From Dehalococcoidia bacterium (lineage in GTDB: Bacteria; Chloroflexota; Dehalococcoidia; Dehalococcoidales; RBG-16-60-22): a stretch of DNA of 64,000 bases. The position numbers and the translations under genes were made by a program. The stretch is taken from contig JAUXAC010000004.1 of the NCBI GenBank assembly GCA_030615035.1, positions 1-64,000 on the forward strand. Reading direction: 5' to 3'. Below, piece after piece: positions 1-8,997 of this stretch (its first letter is position 1; each line of letters starts with the position of its first letter). The notes beneath the pieces were generated by a model. That model did not search any database, was not told the origin of the DNA, and was given only the letters and a program-made list of their open reading frames with translations.

Positions 1-658
1 CCGGCTCATTCTTCAATAGGCACGCCATCAGTTGCCCGAAGGCAACCTCTGACTGCTTGTCGGCACACAGTTTCAGATTCTATTTCACTCCCCTCCCGGG
101 GTGCTTTTCACCTTTCCCTCACGGTACGTGTTCACTATCGGTCATCAAGGGTATTTAGCCTTGCCCTGTGGTCAGGGCAGATTCCCACAAGATTTCTCGT
201 GTCCCGTGGTACTCAAGCACAGGTAAGGAGCCTCTCCCTTTCGTCTACGGGACTGTCACCCTCTATGGTTGCCCTTTCCAGGAACCTTCAACTAGGGTTC
301 GATTTGTAACTCCTTGACCTATTCTGAGCTAGATCCTACCTGGCTTACAACACCCGATAAACTTAGGCCTCAGAACCACTTGGCTTATCGGGTTTAGGCT
401 TCTCCCCTTTCGTTCGCCACTACTCAGGGAATAATCTCTTTTCCTCAGGGTACTGAGATGTTTCACTTCCCCTGCTTACCCCCTCCCAGCCTATGTGTTC
501 AGCTGGGGGTGCTCAAGTTTTACTTGAACGGGTTGCCCCATTCGGGAATCCCCGGCTAGGCTTGCTCGACAGCTCACCGGGACTTATCGCAGTCTTGCCA
601 CGCCCTTCTTCGGCCCTTGATGCCAAGGCATCCACCATGTGCCCTTCACCGCTTGACC
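1..658 (-). rRNA. 23S ribosomal RNA, 5' portion (partial)
   Basis: The minus strand reads as the 5' third of bacterial 23S rRNA. It begins GGTCAAGC at 658, followed by the conserved GGTGAAGGGCAC and TGGATGCCTTGGC blocks of domain I. The rest of the gene lies beyond the window edge. No 16S rRNA or tRNA lies upstream: the next gene is the divergent argS, and a separate promoter sits about 155 bases upstream. The 23S gene is therefore transcribed independently of a 16S gene, as is known for Dehalococcoides. Confidence 0.95.
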
Positions 659-714
659 TGCTTCAGATTTGATATTAGTCCTCATATTCAATTGTTAAAG
701 TGCTTTATACACAC

Positions 715-755
715 AAAAAACGGCTTGGTGATTAGCACCAAGCCGCTTCGCTTGG
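715..755 (-). terminator. Intrinsic terminator / attenuator in the 23S rRNA leader
   Basis: Read on the minus strand, CGGCTTGGTG (745-736) pairs perfectly with CACCAAGCCG (730-721) around a 5-base loop and is followed directly by six Ts (720-715). This is a canonical intrinsic terminator lying between the rRNA promoter and the mature 23S 5' end. Just upstream, CCAAGC (755-750) can pair instead with GCTTGG (743-738), which would break the terminator stem. That gives a simple antiterminator/terminator choice. Alternatively the stem is an rRNA processing signal. Confidence 0.7.
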
Positions 756-811
756 TTTTCAGTCACCAATTCCTTCTCTTATGTATATAACCTCTTCATC
801 TCTACTAACAT

Positions 812-840
812 ACTATAATACTACTTTGCTGCTTTGTCAA
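812..840 (-). promoter_or_regulatory. Sigma-70 type promoter of the 23S rRNA gene
   Basis: On the minus strand TTGACA (840-835) is separated by exactly 17 bases from TATAGT (817-812). Transcription would start near 805, about 150 bases before the mature 23S 5' end, so the transcript would include the terminator-like hairpin. Confidence 0.8.
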
Positions 841-968
841 TACCTTGCTGCTTGATTATTCATTGATCTCAAGTTATCTTTTAAATAATCTTGTGCTATA
901 ATTTGGGCATAGGTAGTGGCCAGATACACCCAGAGAGCCGTGAATAGGCGACTAAAGCGGAGCTATTA

Positions 969-2627
969 ATGCTTAAGCAAAAGCTTATTGAATTGTTGAC
1001 ACGGGCAGCGGTCGAGGCACAGCAATCGGGTAAACTGCCCTCAGTCGCCTTACCTGAGGTGGTCATAGAGCGCCCTCAGAACCCCGAACATGGCGACTAT
1101 GCCTCAAGCCTTCCCCTGAAACTAGCCCGGGCGACCGGTATTAGTCCTTTGACTATAGCCAACGATATAGTAAGCCTCATAGCCTCTACCCCTGAGATTG
1201 ACCGTGTTGTCGTGGCGCCACCGGGCTTCATTAATTTCACCCTTAAAAGCGATTGGTTGACCAGCCAGGTAAATTCCATCCTTGAAGCTGGTGATTCTTA
1301 TGGCAATATTGAACTGGGGCAGGATAGCCGAGTGCAAATAGAATTTGTTAGTGTTAATCCAACTGGACCACTTCATGTAGGGCATGGTCGTGGTGCTATT
1401 CTGGGTAGCACCCTAGCCACTGTTCTTACCGCTGCTGGCTATAAGGTGGAGAAGGAATACTACATTAATGATGCTGGCAGCCAGATAGATGTCTTTTGCC
1501 GTTCACTCTATGCTCGCTATCAACAATGCCTGGGCGTTGAGGCTGAGATGCCCTCTGATGGTTATTTGGGCAACTATATGGTTGAGCTGGCTAAGGGGAT
1601 TATTGCTGAGGATGGAGACAGATTTCGTAATCTGCCAGAGACAGAAGCAATTTCGCGATTAGGGCAGCTCGGTTTGGAGAGGATAATAAGCCAAATCAAA
1701 GCTGACCTTGAGCTACTAGGAGTCAACTTTGATGTCTGGTTCAGCGAGCGGAGTCTCTATGATAACGGACAATACAAAGCAGCAATGTCTCTATTGCATC
1801 AGGGAGGTTATATTACTGAAAAGGAAGGTGCTACCTGGTTTGTATCCACCGTCCTAGGTGAGGACAAAGACAATGTAGTGATACGTAGTGACGGTTCACC
1901 TACCTATTTTGCCACTGATATTGCTTATCACTATGACAAGTTTTTAAAGCGTAAGTTTGATAAGGTGATAAATATTTGGGGAGCCGACCATTTGGGTCAT
2001 GTATCTCGAATGAAAGCAGTTGTTGACGCCCTCGGTATCAATCCAGAGCAGCTTAAGGTAATCATCTCCCAGATGGTTACTCTGCGGCGTGGCGGGGAGT
2101 TAATTCGTGTTTCCAAACGCACCGGTGATATTGTTACCCTGCATGAGTTGGTGGAGGAGGTAGGTGCCGATGTTTGCCGCTTCTTCTTTTTATCCCGCTC
2201 TGCCGATAGTCAGATGGACTTTGATTTGGAACTAGCCAAAAGACAATCAGCGGATAACCCTGTCTACTATGTCCAGTATGCCCATGCTCGCATCGCCAGT
2301 ATCCTTCGCCTGGCTCAGCAAAAAGGGATTGATTATAGGGATGGTGATGTCTCCTTGCTGACGACCGAACCTGAATTAACTCTAATCCGCAAGATGCTAC
2401 TTTTGCCGGAGATAGTTGAGCTAATCGCCCACACTCTGGAGCCTCACCACCTTACCTACTATGCTCAGGATTTGGCTACCGTATTTCATAGCTTTTATAA
2501 GCAGTGCCGTGTCATTTCTCAAAACGAAGCACTAACTAAAGCACGCCTCAGGCTAGTAGCAGCGACAAAAACAGTTCTAAGCCGGACTCTCCACCTTATG
2601 GGGATGACGGCGCCGGAGAGCATGTGA
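969..2627 (+). CDS. argS: Arginyl-tRNA synthetase
   Basis: Class I aminoacyl-tRNA synthetase that charges tRNA-Arg with arginine in the cytoplasm. The 552 residues match the usual family length. The N-terminal additional domain is followed by the HIGH-type motif HVGHGRGA near residue 136, a KMSKS-region variant (VSKRTGD) near 380, and a C-terminal DALR anticodon-binding domain beginning around [14 protein letters not shown] ribosome binding site precedes the ATG, and a TATAAT hexamer lies at 897-902 with no good -35 match. The gene is divergent from the 23S rRNA gene. Confidence 0.97.
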   Translation: MLKQKLIELLTRAAVEAQQSGKLPSVALPEVVIERPQNPEHGDYASSLPLKLARATGISPLTIANDIVSLIASTPEIDRVVVAPPGFINFTLKSDWLTSQVNSILEAGDSYGNIELGQDSRVQIEFVSVNPTGPLHVGHGRGAILGSTLATVLTAAGYKVEKEYYINDAGSQIDVFCRSLYARYQQCLGVEAEMPSDGYLGNYMVELAKGIIAEDGDRFRNLPETEAISRLGQLGLERIISQIKADLELLGVNFDVWFSERSLYDNGQYKAAMSLLHQGGYITEKEGATWFVSTVLGEDKDNVVIRSDGSPTYFATDIAYHYDKFLKRKFDKVINIWGADHLGHVSRMKAVVDALGINPEQLKVIISQMVTLRRGGELIRVSKRTGDIVTLHELVEEVGADVCRFFFLSRSADSQMDFDLELAKRQSADNPVYYVQYAHARIASILRLAQQKGIDYRDGDVSLLTTEPELTLIRKMLLLPEIVELIAHTLEPHHLTYYAQDLATVFHSFYKQCRVISQNEALTKARLRLVAATKTVLSRTLHLMGMTAPESM

Positions 2628-2740
2628 GGGAGAGCTTCGGCGGGACAACAAGGATTAAAAAATAGAAAACAATTCCTGGCTGATTAGCTTTGATTTGTTT
2701 TTAGAGTTATGTTAAGTGCGGCGGTGGTTTAAGCTACCCC

Positions 2741-2962
2741 CTAATACACTAGCTCGGTGATTGACCACCGCTTTTCTGTCTCGTTATAGCAGAGTCGGAA
2801 GATTTTGTTATCCTTGGTTCGGACCTGGAAGTACCGCTCTCCCGGCTCCTGCCAGGCTTTCTCTACCTCTTCCACCTCATATTCTATGCCCTGCCACTTG
2901 AAAGAGCGTGGTTCTTCGGCATAGGTATGGCCGGAATAGCAATTGACTTTAAGATTTTCTAT
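2741..2962 (-). CDS. DUF6504-like small protein without a normal start codon
   Basis: A minus-strand frame of about 73 residues ends at TAG (2743-2741). It contains CYSGHTYAEEPRSFKWQG, then EVEEVEKAWQEPGERYF and a C-terminal strand-rich segment, resembling the DUF6504 family of small beta-rich proteins. No ATG, GTG or TTG exists in frame at the 5' end: the frame runs into the palindromic repeat at 2963. ATA at 2962-2960 lies behind GGGAGGG, so it may start at AUA, or the repeat may have removed the original start. The function is unknown. The family assignment is from memory of sequence pattern only. Confidence 0.55.
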   Translation of the reverse strand: MENLKVNCYSGHTYAEEPRSFKWQGIEYEVEEVEKAWQEPGERYFQVRTKDNKIFRLCYNETEKRWSITELVY

Positions 2963-3270
2963 TAGGTAACCCTCCCCCTTTATCCCCCTCCCTTTGATAA
3001 GGGAGGGGGAAGGGTTAGAAGAGGGGCTACGCCCCTCTTAGACTCTCCAAATATTAAATAACTCTGCCCTCCCTTTGATAAGGGAGGGGGAAGGGTTAGA
3101 AGAGGGGCTACGCCCCTCTTAGACGCTCCAAATATTAAATAACTCTGCCCTCCTTTGATAAGGGAGGGGGAAGTAGTTATATAAGAGAGGCTTCGCCTCT
3201 CTTTGACTCTCCTTTAAGCTTATTTGGAGGCTACGCCCCTCTTAGACTCCCCTATGAGTTTATGAGGAAG
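2963..3270. repeat. Palindromic repeat block with about 80-bp tandem units
   Basis: The block opens TAGGTAACCCTCCCCC. It then repeats a unit made of one hairpin (CCTCCCTTTGAT / AAGGGAGG), a second hairpin (AGAGGGGC-TAC-GCCCCTCT) and the linker ACTCTCCAAATATTAAATAA. Three units lie in tandem at periods of about 81 and 80 bp, starting near 2987, 3068 and 3149, followed by decayed hairpins. It belongs to the family seen in many gaps of this window. No convincing gene lies in it. Confidence 0.85.
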
Positions 3271-3293
3271 GTAATAGCTTTAGAGAAACGAAC

Positions 3294-4079
3294 TCAAACC
3301 TCACTTATGCTTTCATCAATAACTTCTGACCTTCTCCAGCGAAGCGAGAGGGAGACACTGGTTACCAGTATCGCCACCACAGCGGCATAGACTTCCACGT
3401 AAACGATAGTCAAAATCCCTGATTGCAACAAAACCACACTGTAGTTCAAGGAGGCGTGCAGGAAAGCAGCGAGGAGATAGAATTGCCACCCCCAACCCCT
3501 AGCCAGACCGTAACCGGCCAGCGCACTAACGGCGATATGGAAGGCGACCGCAAAGAACCTCTCCCAGAATCCAGCCAGTGCCATAAACCCGCCAGTTTGC
3601 ACTGCCGCCCAGCTCCAGCCGGAGGCAAAAATAGTATTATGCACCCAAACCGCCTCAAAAACGCCGAGGCCTGCCCCGGCTACTGCCCCGATAACCAGTC
3701 CCAGTTTGGGGTCGATATTCCTGCCCTTACGCCACCACCAGACAACCACCGGCACGAGCTTTGAGCCTTCCTGTACCAGCCCGCTGTAAAGTATCTGGGG
3801 TATGCCGGCAAGTAGAAGCCAGCGCATAAGAACTTCCTGGCTCCAGAAGCGACCCAATGCCTGCCCGGTCCAGACCTGAAGGGGGATTTGAATAAAGGTA
3901 ACCGCCGCCAGACTGAGAAAAGCGCTAACGACGAGAACCGCCCAGAGCCAAAATTTCTTGAAGAGCGGCGGCCAGTAGCCAATAAGCCAGATTACACCAA
4001 AGGCTAGCGCCAGACCAATGCCGAGGATACTGGGGCTGGCAAACCAGGAGAAAAAGAAGCTAAGTATTTGTTCTAACAT
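3294..4079 (-). CDS. PrsW/YhfC-like multi-pass membrane protein (putative intramembrane protease)
   Basis: A 261-residue protein with about seven or eight hydrophobic segments. Charged residues sit inside or next to membrane helices: VQEGSKLVP near residue 102, VFEAVWVHN near 140, ERFFAVAFH near 172 and HASLNY near 208. This arrangement of Glu, Lys and His in helices is what PrsW/YhfC-type glutamic or metallo intramembrane proteases show, but the canonical EExxK is QEGSK here. A strong AAGGAGG precedes the ATG. It stands alone between repeat blocks. The substrate is unknown, and the protease assignment is inference. Confidence 0.5.
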   Translation of the reverse strand: MLEQILSFFFSWFASPSILGIGLALAFGVIWLIGYWPPLFKKFWLWAVLVVSAFLSLAAVTFIQIPLQVWTGQALGRFWSQEVLMRWLLLAGIPQILYSGLVQEGSKLVPVVVWWWRKGRNIDPKLGLVIGAVAGAGLGVFEAVWVHNTIFASGWSWAAVQTGGFMALAGFWERFFAVAFHIAVSALAGYGLARGWGWQFYLLAAFLHASLNYSVVLLQSGILTIVYVEVYAAVVAILVTSVSLSLRWRRSEVIDESISEV

Positions 4080-4094
4080 ATCATCCTCCTTATA

Positions 4095-4195
4095 GGTGAC
4101 CCTCCCCGTAAGCTTATTTGGGGACTATGCCCCTCTTAGACTCCCCGCAAGCTTATTTGGGGCTTCACTCCTCTTGGACTCCCCAAATGCTAAAT
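4095..4195. repeat. Partial copy of the palindromic repeat
   Basis: Contains GGTGACCCTCCCC, GGGGACTATGCCCCTCTTAG and two AAGCTTATTTGGGG linkers, matching parts of the repeat at 2963-3270. Its right end runs into the 3' end of the neighbouring minus-strand gene. Confidence 0.7.
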
Positions 4196-4666
4196 AACCC
4201 TGCCTTCTTTTTCAGCTTTCTTATCCAGATAACTGCCAATTACCAACCCGATGGTAATTCCGACTCCGAATCCGATGCCAGGATTTTCTAACGCAGCACC
4301 AATGGCAACGGCGATTATCGGGCCAATCGTCATCCCAATTCCACGATAGTATCCTTTAGTAACCAGTTTGTGCTCTTTCTTAAGATGCTTGATAATATTG
4401 TTAAGCGTTTTATGATAGCTCTTGCGCGCTTCCCTGGGCGCTTGTTTGGGCATTTGAACTAAATAACCCAGTTCCCCAGTGATTTTGGTAATTTCCGGCT
4501 GAGACAGCTGGCATTTCCCACAAAGAGAAAAGAAATCATCAACTCTTCCGGCTACCCGCAGCAGCAAGTCCAGCTTATATTTTTTGGCGTCTTTCTTGCT
4601 CAGGCTGTCTTTATGCAGGTTAATTTCTTTGACGACACGATTATACCAATCGCTGCGAACTTCCAT
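4190..4666 (-). CDS. Hypothetical protein with a C-terminal glycine-rich membrane segment
   Basis: A 158-residue protein of unknown function. The first 105 residues are charged and probably helical, with one CxxC pair (CGKC, residues 49-52). Residues 106-148 form two glycine/isoleucine-rich hydrophobic stretches typical of small membrane-inserted tails, ending in a basic KKAEKEG segment. It is flanked by repeat blocks on both sides and has no operon partner. Confidence 0.6.
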   Translation of the reverse strand: MEVRSDWYNRVVKEINLHKDSLSKKDAKKYKLDLLLRVAGRVDDFFSLCGKCQLSQPEITKITGELGYLVQMPKQAPREARKSYHKTLNNIIKHLKKEHKLVTKGYYRGIGMTIGPIIAVAIGAALENPGIGFGVGITIGLVIGSYLDKKAEKEGRVI

Positions 4667-4689
4667 TTATCTACTTTCCAGTTTGAATC

Positions 4690-4812
4690 AGGTGACCCTC
4701 CCCCTTTAGGTTTTCATAATTATTGTCACCCTCACCCCCTGTATCCCCCTCTCCCTCAAGGGAGAGGGAAGGATTGGAAGAGGGGCTTCGCCCCTCTTAG
4801 ACTCCCCTTCAA
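4690..4812. repeat. Palindromic repeat copy
   Basis: Begins GGTGACCCTCCCC, contains a second head CACCCTCACCCCC, the hairpin TCTCCCTCAAGGGAGA and the hairpin AGAGGGGC-TTC-GCCCCTCT. It lies between the 4190-4666 gene and the DGQHR gene. Confidence 0.8.
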
Positions 4813-4820
4813 GCCGCATC

Positions 4821-5948
4821 TTAGTAAAGACTTCTGAGACCTTTAACTAAATTTTCTTTATCAACACCTTCATCAGAGAAAGACTCTCGCATCTTGTCAG
4901 CGAGGTCTCTTGCGCCAAGACGTCCTCCATAGTGCTTTACATTACCCTCTTTTGCATCCCAATTAACATCAATGCGTGTCTGGACTAGATAAGCGACCAT
5001 CTTATCTTCAAGTTGGCTCCATATAACGCTAGGACTAACGCAGCGGTCAATTATCTCCGCACCGAGTATAAACATACTCTGGACACCAAAGCCGCGGAGT
5101 ACGAGATATTTGCGAGGGTCAGCCCATTCCTGAGCGAATGCCCTAGCGACAGCCTTCCAGTAAGTGAGGAGTAGAATAAATTTATCTTCAATCTCGTCAA
5201 ATTCCCGGAGTTCTCTGCTTTCCTTGAGAACCATCTGAACGCCGGTGCGGAGTGCTGCTAGATTTACCCGCCTGTCAAGCCCTTGAACCTTCTCTTTCTC
5301 GCCCCCTAAGTAGACGATACCGTGGAAAGGGCTCTTCGGGTCTTCTACCAGTCTATTAGCTATCCAGAGTGCCGGGTCGTCCTTGGCGAGTTTTTCTGAC
5401 TCCGTAAGGCGCGTTTGGAGATGTCGTAGATGGCTCGTGTTCATGCGCTTTAGATTATCGTTGATGTCCATAAAGAGAGAGGCTTCTTGTAGCGCTGTCA
5501 AGCCTATGGTCAAGCTAAAGGGGGTGGAGATATCAAGAGGTGGCCAGCCCCGTATGGGATGCCCTGTTCCAAAGAATAGCCGGTGGTTACCATCCGTTCT
5601 GGATATCTGGGGACGCTCAAGATTTTTGTCTATCCGGTCTTCGTGAACCACAATCTTAAAGAGGTTGTGTTGTTCATCTACAGGCAGGATTTCAACGACA
5701 TCTTTCTTCCGAACATTCAGGATTACCTCTGGCCATAGGCGGGGGTAGTCAGGGACTTTTTCCGCACCATCAGCGTAAAGATAGCCTTCACGAGAATGGG
5801 GCCCATCGAGGTCACGCTGAAGTCCATCGGGATTACTGTCCTGCTTGAAGGTGTCTGGTGCGGAGATTGTGGCAATGTCCTTAATAGAGGCAAAGCCACG
5901 ATAGACTGGAGTGTTGAGGTTTGTTCCTTTGATTGTGAGCAATTCCAT
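4821..5948 (-). CDS. DGQHR-domain protein (DndB-related)
   Basis: A 375-residue protein with the signature DGNHR at residues 119-123, preceded by SRT and followed by an FMDIN motif at 159-163. These are hallmarks of the DGQHR family that includes DndB, the regulator linked to DNA phosphorothioation systems. No dndC, dndD or dndE homologue lies nearby, so this is an orphan. AGGAGGAGCAAA before the ATG is a good ribosome binding site. A strong promoter with operator-like repeats lies directly upstream, suggesting tight control. The molecular function of stand-alone members is not established. Confidence 0.8.
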   Translation of the reverse strand: MELLTIKGTNLNTPVYRGFASIKDIATISAPDTFKQDSNPDGLQRDLDGPHSREGYLYADGAEKVPDYPRLWPEVILNVRKKDVVEILPVDEQHNLFKIVVHEDRIDKNLERPQISRTDGNHRLFFGTGHPIRGWPPLDISTPFSLTIGLTALQEASLFMDINDNLKRMNTSHLRHLQTRLTESEKLAKDDPALWIANRLVEDPKSPFHGIVYLGGEKEKVQGLDRRVNLAALRTGVQMVLKESRELREFDEIEDKFILLLTYWKAVARAFAQEWADPRKYLVLRGFGVQSMFILGAEIIDRCVSPSVIWSQLEDKMVAYLVQTRIDVNWDAKEGNVKHYGGRLGARDLADKMRESFSDEGVDKENLVKGLRSLY

Positions 5949-5999
5949 TTTGCTCCTCCTTAATTTATAGTCAGAAGATTTTCATCCTCTGCTATAAAT

Positions 6000-6028
6000 A
6001 ATATAAATTAAAATCTCAAATTTGTCAA
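6000..6028 (-). promoter_or_regulatory. Promoter of the DGQHR gene
   Basis: On the minus strand TTGACA (6028-6023) and TATATT (6005-6000) are spaced by exactly 17 bases, about 52 bases upstream of the start codon. The spacer contains TTTGAGATTTT, part of a repeated operator-like motif. Confidence 0.8.
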
Positions 6029-6095
6029 GTCTTTTTTCTCATTTTTGAGACTTTTTTTATAAAAGAATTGAGATTTATTTTATCTCATATTTGAG
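6014..6095. promoter_or_regulatory. Clustered TCTCA/TGAGA operator-like inverted repeats
   Basis: TCTCAAA (6014-6020) lies inside the promoter spacer. TCTCATTTTTGAGA (6037-6050) is a perfect 5-bp inverted repeat just upstream of the -35 box. TTGAGAT (6068-6074) and TCTCATATTTGAG (6083-6095) repeat the motif into the 3' end of gatA. The spacing and symmetry suggest cooperative binding of a dimeric regulator, but its identity cannot be told from the sequence. Confidence 0.55.
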
Positions 6096-7524
6096 GACTC
6101 CTCTTATGCCAATCGGTTGACTGCTCGTAGGCATAGGCGATTTTGAGCAGGGTCTCTTCACTAAAGGGCTTGCCGATAATCTGCATGCCTATCGGCAGAC
6201 CGTCGGCAAAGCCGGCGGGAATGGAAACAGCCGGCAGACCGGCAATATTTACGGGCAGGGTGCAGACATCAGATAGATACATCTGGAGCGGGTCGTCCAC
6301 CTTCTCCCCAATCTTGAAGGGGACGGTGGGGGAGGTAGGAGTGACCAGAGCATCAAACTTCTCAAAGGCCCGGTCAAATTCCTGCCTTATTAGAGTGCGT
6401 ACTTTCTGGGCTTTGAGGTAATAAGCATCATAATAGCCAGCGGACAGGGCATAGGTGCCCAGCATGATGCGCCTTTTCACCTCGTCGCCAAAGCCGTACT
6501 GGCGGGTCTTTTCCAGCTCTTCCCACATGCTGTCAGCCTGATAGGAGAAGCCATACTTCACACCGTCATAGCGAGCCAGATTAGCCGAAGCTTCGGAAGG
6601 AGCAATAATATAATATACCGCCAGAGCATAAGGGGTATGTGGTAATGAGACCTCCCATTCCACACTTGCCCCCAATTCCTCGAGCTTATTGATGGCGGTT
6701 CTTATGGCTGTTGCCACCTCCGCCTGCATCCCCTCGACAAAATACTCTTTGGGAACACCAATACGGAGTCCCTTGAGGTCAGCAGCCAGGCATTGAGTAT
6801 AGTCTGGCGTGGGATAAGGAACCGAGGTAGAATCCCGGCTGTCGTAGCCAGCGATGGCATTTAACACCAGGGCACAGTCGGTAACATCCTGAGTCAAGGG
6901 TCCAATCTGGTCAAGGGAGCTGGCAAAAGCAACCAACCCGTAGCGACTCACCCTGCCGTAGGTAGGTTTTAAGCCGACGACGCTGCAAAAACCAGCCGGC
7001 TGACGGATGCTACCCCCTGTATCCGAGCCCAGGGCATAGATAGTCTCACCGGCTGCCACCGCCGCTGCCGAGCCGCCACTGCTGCCGCCAGGCACACGAC
7101 TTAAATCCCAGGGATTACAGGTGACAAACAGAGCCGAGTTCTCAGTAGATGAGCCCATGGCAAATTCATCCATATTGGCTTTACCTACAATTACTACGCC
7201 ACAATCATTGAGCTTCTCTACCACAGTAGCATCATAAGGGGGCACAAAATTCTCCAGCATCTTTGATGAGCAGGTAGTCCGTATCCCTCTGGTGCACATG
7301 ACGTCTTTGATTAGCGCCGGGATGCCGGTAAGGGAATTGATATCACCAGCGGCGATAAGCTCATCAGCCTTTTGCGCCTGTCTTTGCGCCAGCTCATCAG
7401 TAACAGTGACGAAAGCATGAACATCGGGCTCTATCTGATGGATACGTTCTAAGCAAGCCCTGGTCAACTCAACTGAAGACAACTGCTTACTCTTGAGCAG
7501 CTGATGTGCCTCATGAATGGTCAA
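6085..7524 (-). CDS. gatA: Glutamyl-tRNA(Gln)/aspartyl-tRNA(Asn) amidotransferase subunit A
   Basis: Amidase subunit of GatCAB, which releases ammonia from glutamine for transamidation of mischarged Glu-tRNA(Gln) and/or Asp-tRNA(Asn). The Ser-cisSer-Lys triad is visible: Lys73 (LIKDV), Ser148 (PGGSSGGS) and Ser172 (SDTGGSIRQ). The length is normal. The start is unclear. TTG at 7524 gives a protein beginning TIHEAHQLL but has no ribosome binding site. ATA at 7542-7540, in frame and directly after a GGTGAGGTAG repeat end, would add NNHNQL and match the longer N-terminus usual in the family. gatC lies upstream on the same strand beyond a repeat block. Confidence 0.95.
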   Translation of the reverse strand: MTIHEAHQLLKSKQLSSVELTRACLERIHQIEPDVHAFVTVTDELAQRQAQKADELIAAGDINSLTGIPALIKDVMCTRGIRTTCSSKMLENFVPPYDATVVEKLNDCGVVIVGKANMDEFAMGSSTENSALFVTCNPWDLSRVPGGSSGGSAAAVAAGETIYALGSDTGGSIRQPAGFCSVVGLKPTYGRVSRYGLVAFASSLDQIGPLTQDVTDCALVLNAIAGYDSRDSTSVPYPTPDYTQCLAADLKGLRIGVPKEYFVEGMQAEVATAIRTAINKLEELGASVEWEVSLPHTPYALAVYYIIAPSEASANLARYDGVKYGFSYQADSMWEELEKTRQYGFGDEVKRRIMLGTYALSAGYYDAYYLKAQKVRTLIRQEFDRAFEKFDALVTPTSPTVPFKIGEKVDDPLQMYLSDVCTLPVNIAGLPAVSIPAGFADGLPIGMQIIGKPFSEETLLKIAYAYEQSTDWHKRSPQI

Positions 7525-7531
7525 CTGATTA

Positions 7532-7745
7532 TGATTATTTATCTACCTCACCCCCTTAATATATTTAGGGACTTCGTCCCTCTAAAACTCCCTTTAATCA
7601 TATTGAGAGGCTTCGCCTCTCTTGGACTCTCCTCTAGTATCTCTCTCCTTTAAAGAAGAGGGGGAGGGTGGTTGGGTGAGAGGGGCTTCGTCCCTCTATA
7701 ACTCCCTTTAATCACTTTTAGAGGCTTCACTTCTTCAAACTAGCT
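7532..7745. repeat. Palindromic repeat block between gatA and gatC
   Basis: Contains the end motif GATTATTTATCTACCTCACC next to gatA, hairpins AGGGAC-TTC-GTCCCT and AGAGGC-TTC-GCCTCT, and an AGAGGGGC-TTC-GTCCCTCT unit. It separates two genes that normally belong to one operon. Confidence 0.8.
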
Positions 7746-7758
7746 CTTATTAAATGTT

Positions 7759-8046
7759 TTACTCCAGCACGGCGCGAACTCTGAAACAATCCCCCTCTTT
7801 CCGAGGGGCATTAGTCAGAATTTCGCTCGAAGGCAAGGAAGGGGCTACTTCATCGTCTCTCAATACATTCTGGAGAGCAATAGATTGGGCGGTAGGCGGG
7901 ACATTGCCGGTATCTACCTGCTGCAATATCTCGAAGTTCTCCAGGATATCAGATAGTTGCTCTCTGAGCCTAGCTATCTCAGTCTCAGTCAAGCCGAGCC
8001 GAGCCAGCCGGGAAATGTGTAACACTTCTTCACGACTTAGCCTCAT
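7759..8046 (-). CDS. gatC: Glutamyl-tRNA(Gln)/aspartyl-tRNA(Asn) amidotransferase subunit C
   Basis: A 95-residue stabilising subunit of GatCAB. It starts [19 protein letters not shown], the usual GatC N-terminus, and ends with the EGDCFRV-type tail. The ATG at 8046 is preceded by TGGAGG at 8060-8055. The frame stays open further upstream, but that extension lacks family similarity. gatA follows on the same strand. gatB is not in the window. Confidence 0.95.
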   Translation of the reverse strand: MRLSREEVLHISRLARLGLTETEIARLREQLSDILENFEILQQVDTGNVPPTAQSIALQNVLRDDEVAPSLPSSEILTNAPRKEGDCFRVRAVLE

Positions 8047-8149
8047 TATATTTACCTCCAGTGTTTTTCCACGGGAATAAAAGACTTTATGTTCGCCAAT
8101 TATAACATTCATATTTAAGTGCCCGCAACCGAGGTTAATGAGATTGTTT

Positions 8150-8390
8150 AGCAACCCTATCCCCCTTTATCCCCCTTCCCCTTGATAAGGGGAAGGGGGA
8201 GGTTTTGTTAGAGGGACTTCGTCCCTCTATAACTCCCTGAGCCTGCTTGGGGGCTTCGTCTCCCTAAAACTCCCGTTAATTACATCTGGAGGCCTCGCCT
8301 CTCTTGGACTCTCCTCAGTATCTCTCTCCTTCAAAGGAGAGGGGGAAATAAGTTTTGAAGGGGCTCCGCCCCTTCAATCTACCCCTAGTC
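8150..8390. repeat. Palindromic repeat block upstream of gatC
   Basis: Starts with the end motif GATTGTTTAGCAACCCTATCC. It then has CCCCCTTCCCCTT-GAT-AAGGGGAAGGGGG (a 13-bp stem), AGAGGGAC-TTC-GTCCCTCT, and further TTCG/CCTCGCC hairpins ending GAAGGGGC-TCC-GCCCCTTC. It separates gatC from the divergent NYN gene. Confidence 0.85.
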
Positions 8391-8455
8391 GCAATTTCTC
8401 GGCAAAGGTTCTATAATGAAAGGAAGCATAATTTGACTAGATAAGGAGGTGTTAG

Positions 8456-8989
8456 ATGGTGGAGAGGGTGATGATATTCATTGATGGGAGTAACCTCTAC
8501 CATTCGCTCAAGGGTGTTTTTGGTAGAACTGATTTAGACATCGGCAAGTTTTGTCGTAAGCTCCTGGGGCGGCGCAAGCTAGCCCGAATCTATTACTATA
8601 ACGCCAGGGTGGGAATGAAAGAAGAGCCAGAGCGTTACCGGCACCAGCAGGCATTTTTTGCCGGCATAAATGCGATACCTTATAGTGAACTGCGCCTGGG
8701 ACGCCTGGTTTATAACAATTGGCCCAACGTGCCACCTACTGAGAAGGGGATTGACGTACAGCTAGCTACTGACATGCTAGCTCATAGTTTCAGGAATAAT
8801 TATGATGTGAGTATTCTCGTTGCCGGGGATAGTGACTTTGCTGGCGCCCTTCAGGCAGTAAAGGACAACGGGAAACATGTCGAGGTGGCTTTATTTGGCA
8901 GAATAGGGACTTCTTACCAACTAAGAAGAGTAGCCGATAAGGTAATAATTATAAACGCGCGGCTTCTAAATGGCTGCTGGAAATCATAA
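8456..8989 (+). CDS. NYN (PIN-like) domain protein
   Basis: A 177-residue protein of the NYN/LabA-DUF88 class, PIN-fold putative RNases that use acidic residues to bind metal. The conserved blocks are FIDGSNLY (residues 8-15), KGIDVQLATDM near 98-108 and LVAGDSDFAG near 121-130, supplying the catalytic aspartates. AAGGAGGTGTTAG precedes the ATG. The downstream radical SAM gene starts 8 bases after the stop, so the two are probably translated from one mRNA. A TATAAT hexamer is at 8412-8417 without a clear -35. Substrate unknown. Confidence 0.85.
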   Translation: MVERVMIFIDGSNLYHSLKGVFGRTDLDIGKFCRKLLGRRKLARIYYYNARVGMKEEPERYRHQQAFFAGINAIPYSELRLGRLVYNNWPNVPPTEKGIDVQLATDMLAHSFRNNYDVSILVAGDSDFAGALQAVKDNGKHVEVALFGRIGTSYQLRRVADKVIIINARLLNGCWKS

Positions 8990-8997
8990 ATAAGCTG

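Noticed and set aside
2985..3215. Regular repeats resembling a CRISPR array
   Set aside because: The units are tandem copies with no unique spacers, have two internal hairpins each, and the same sequence recurs dispersed through the window; no cas gene is present.
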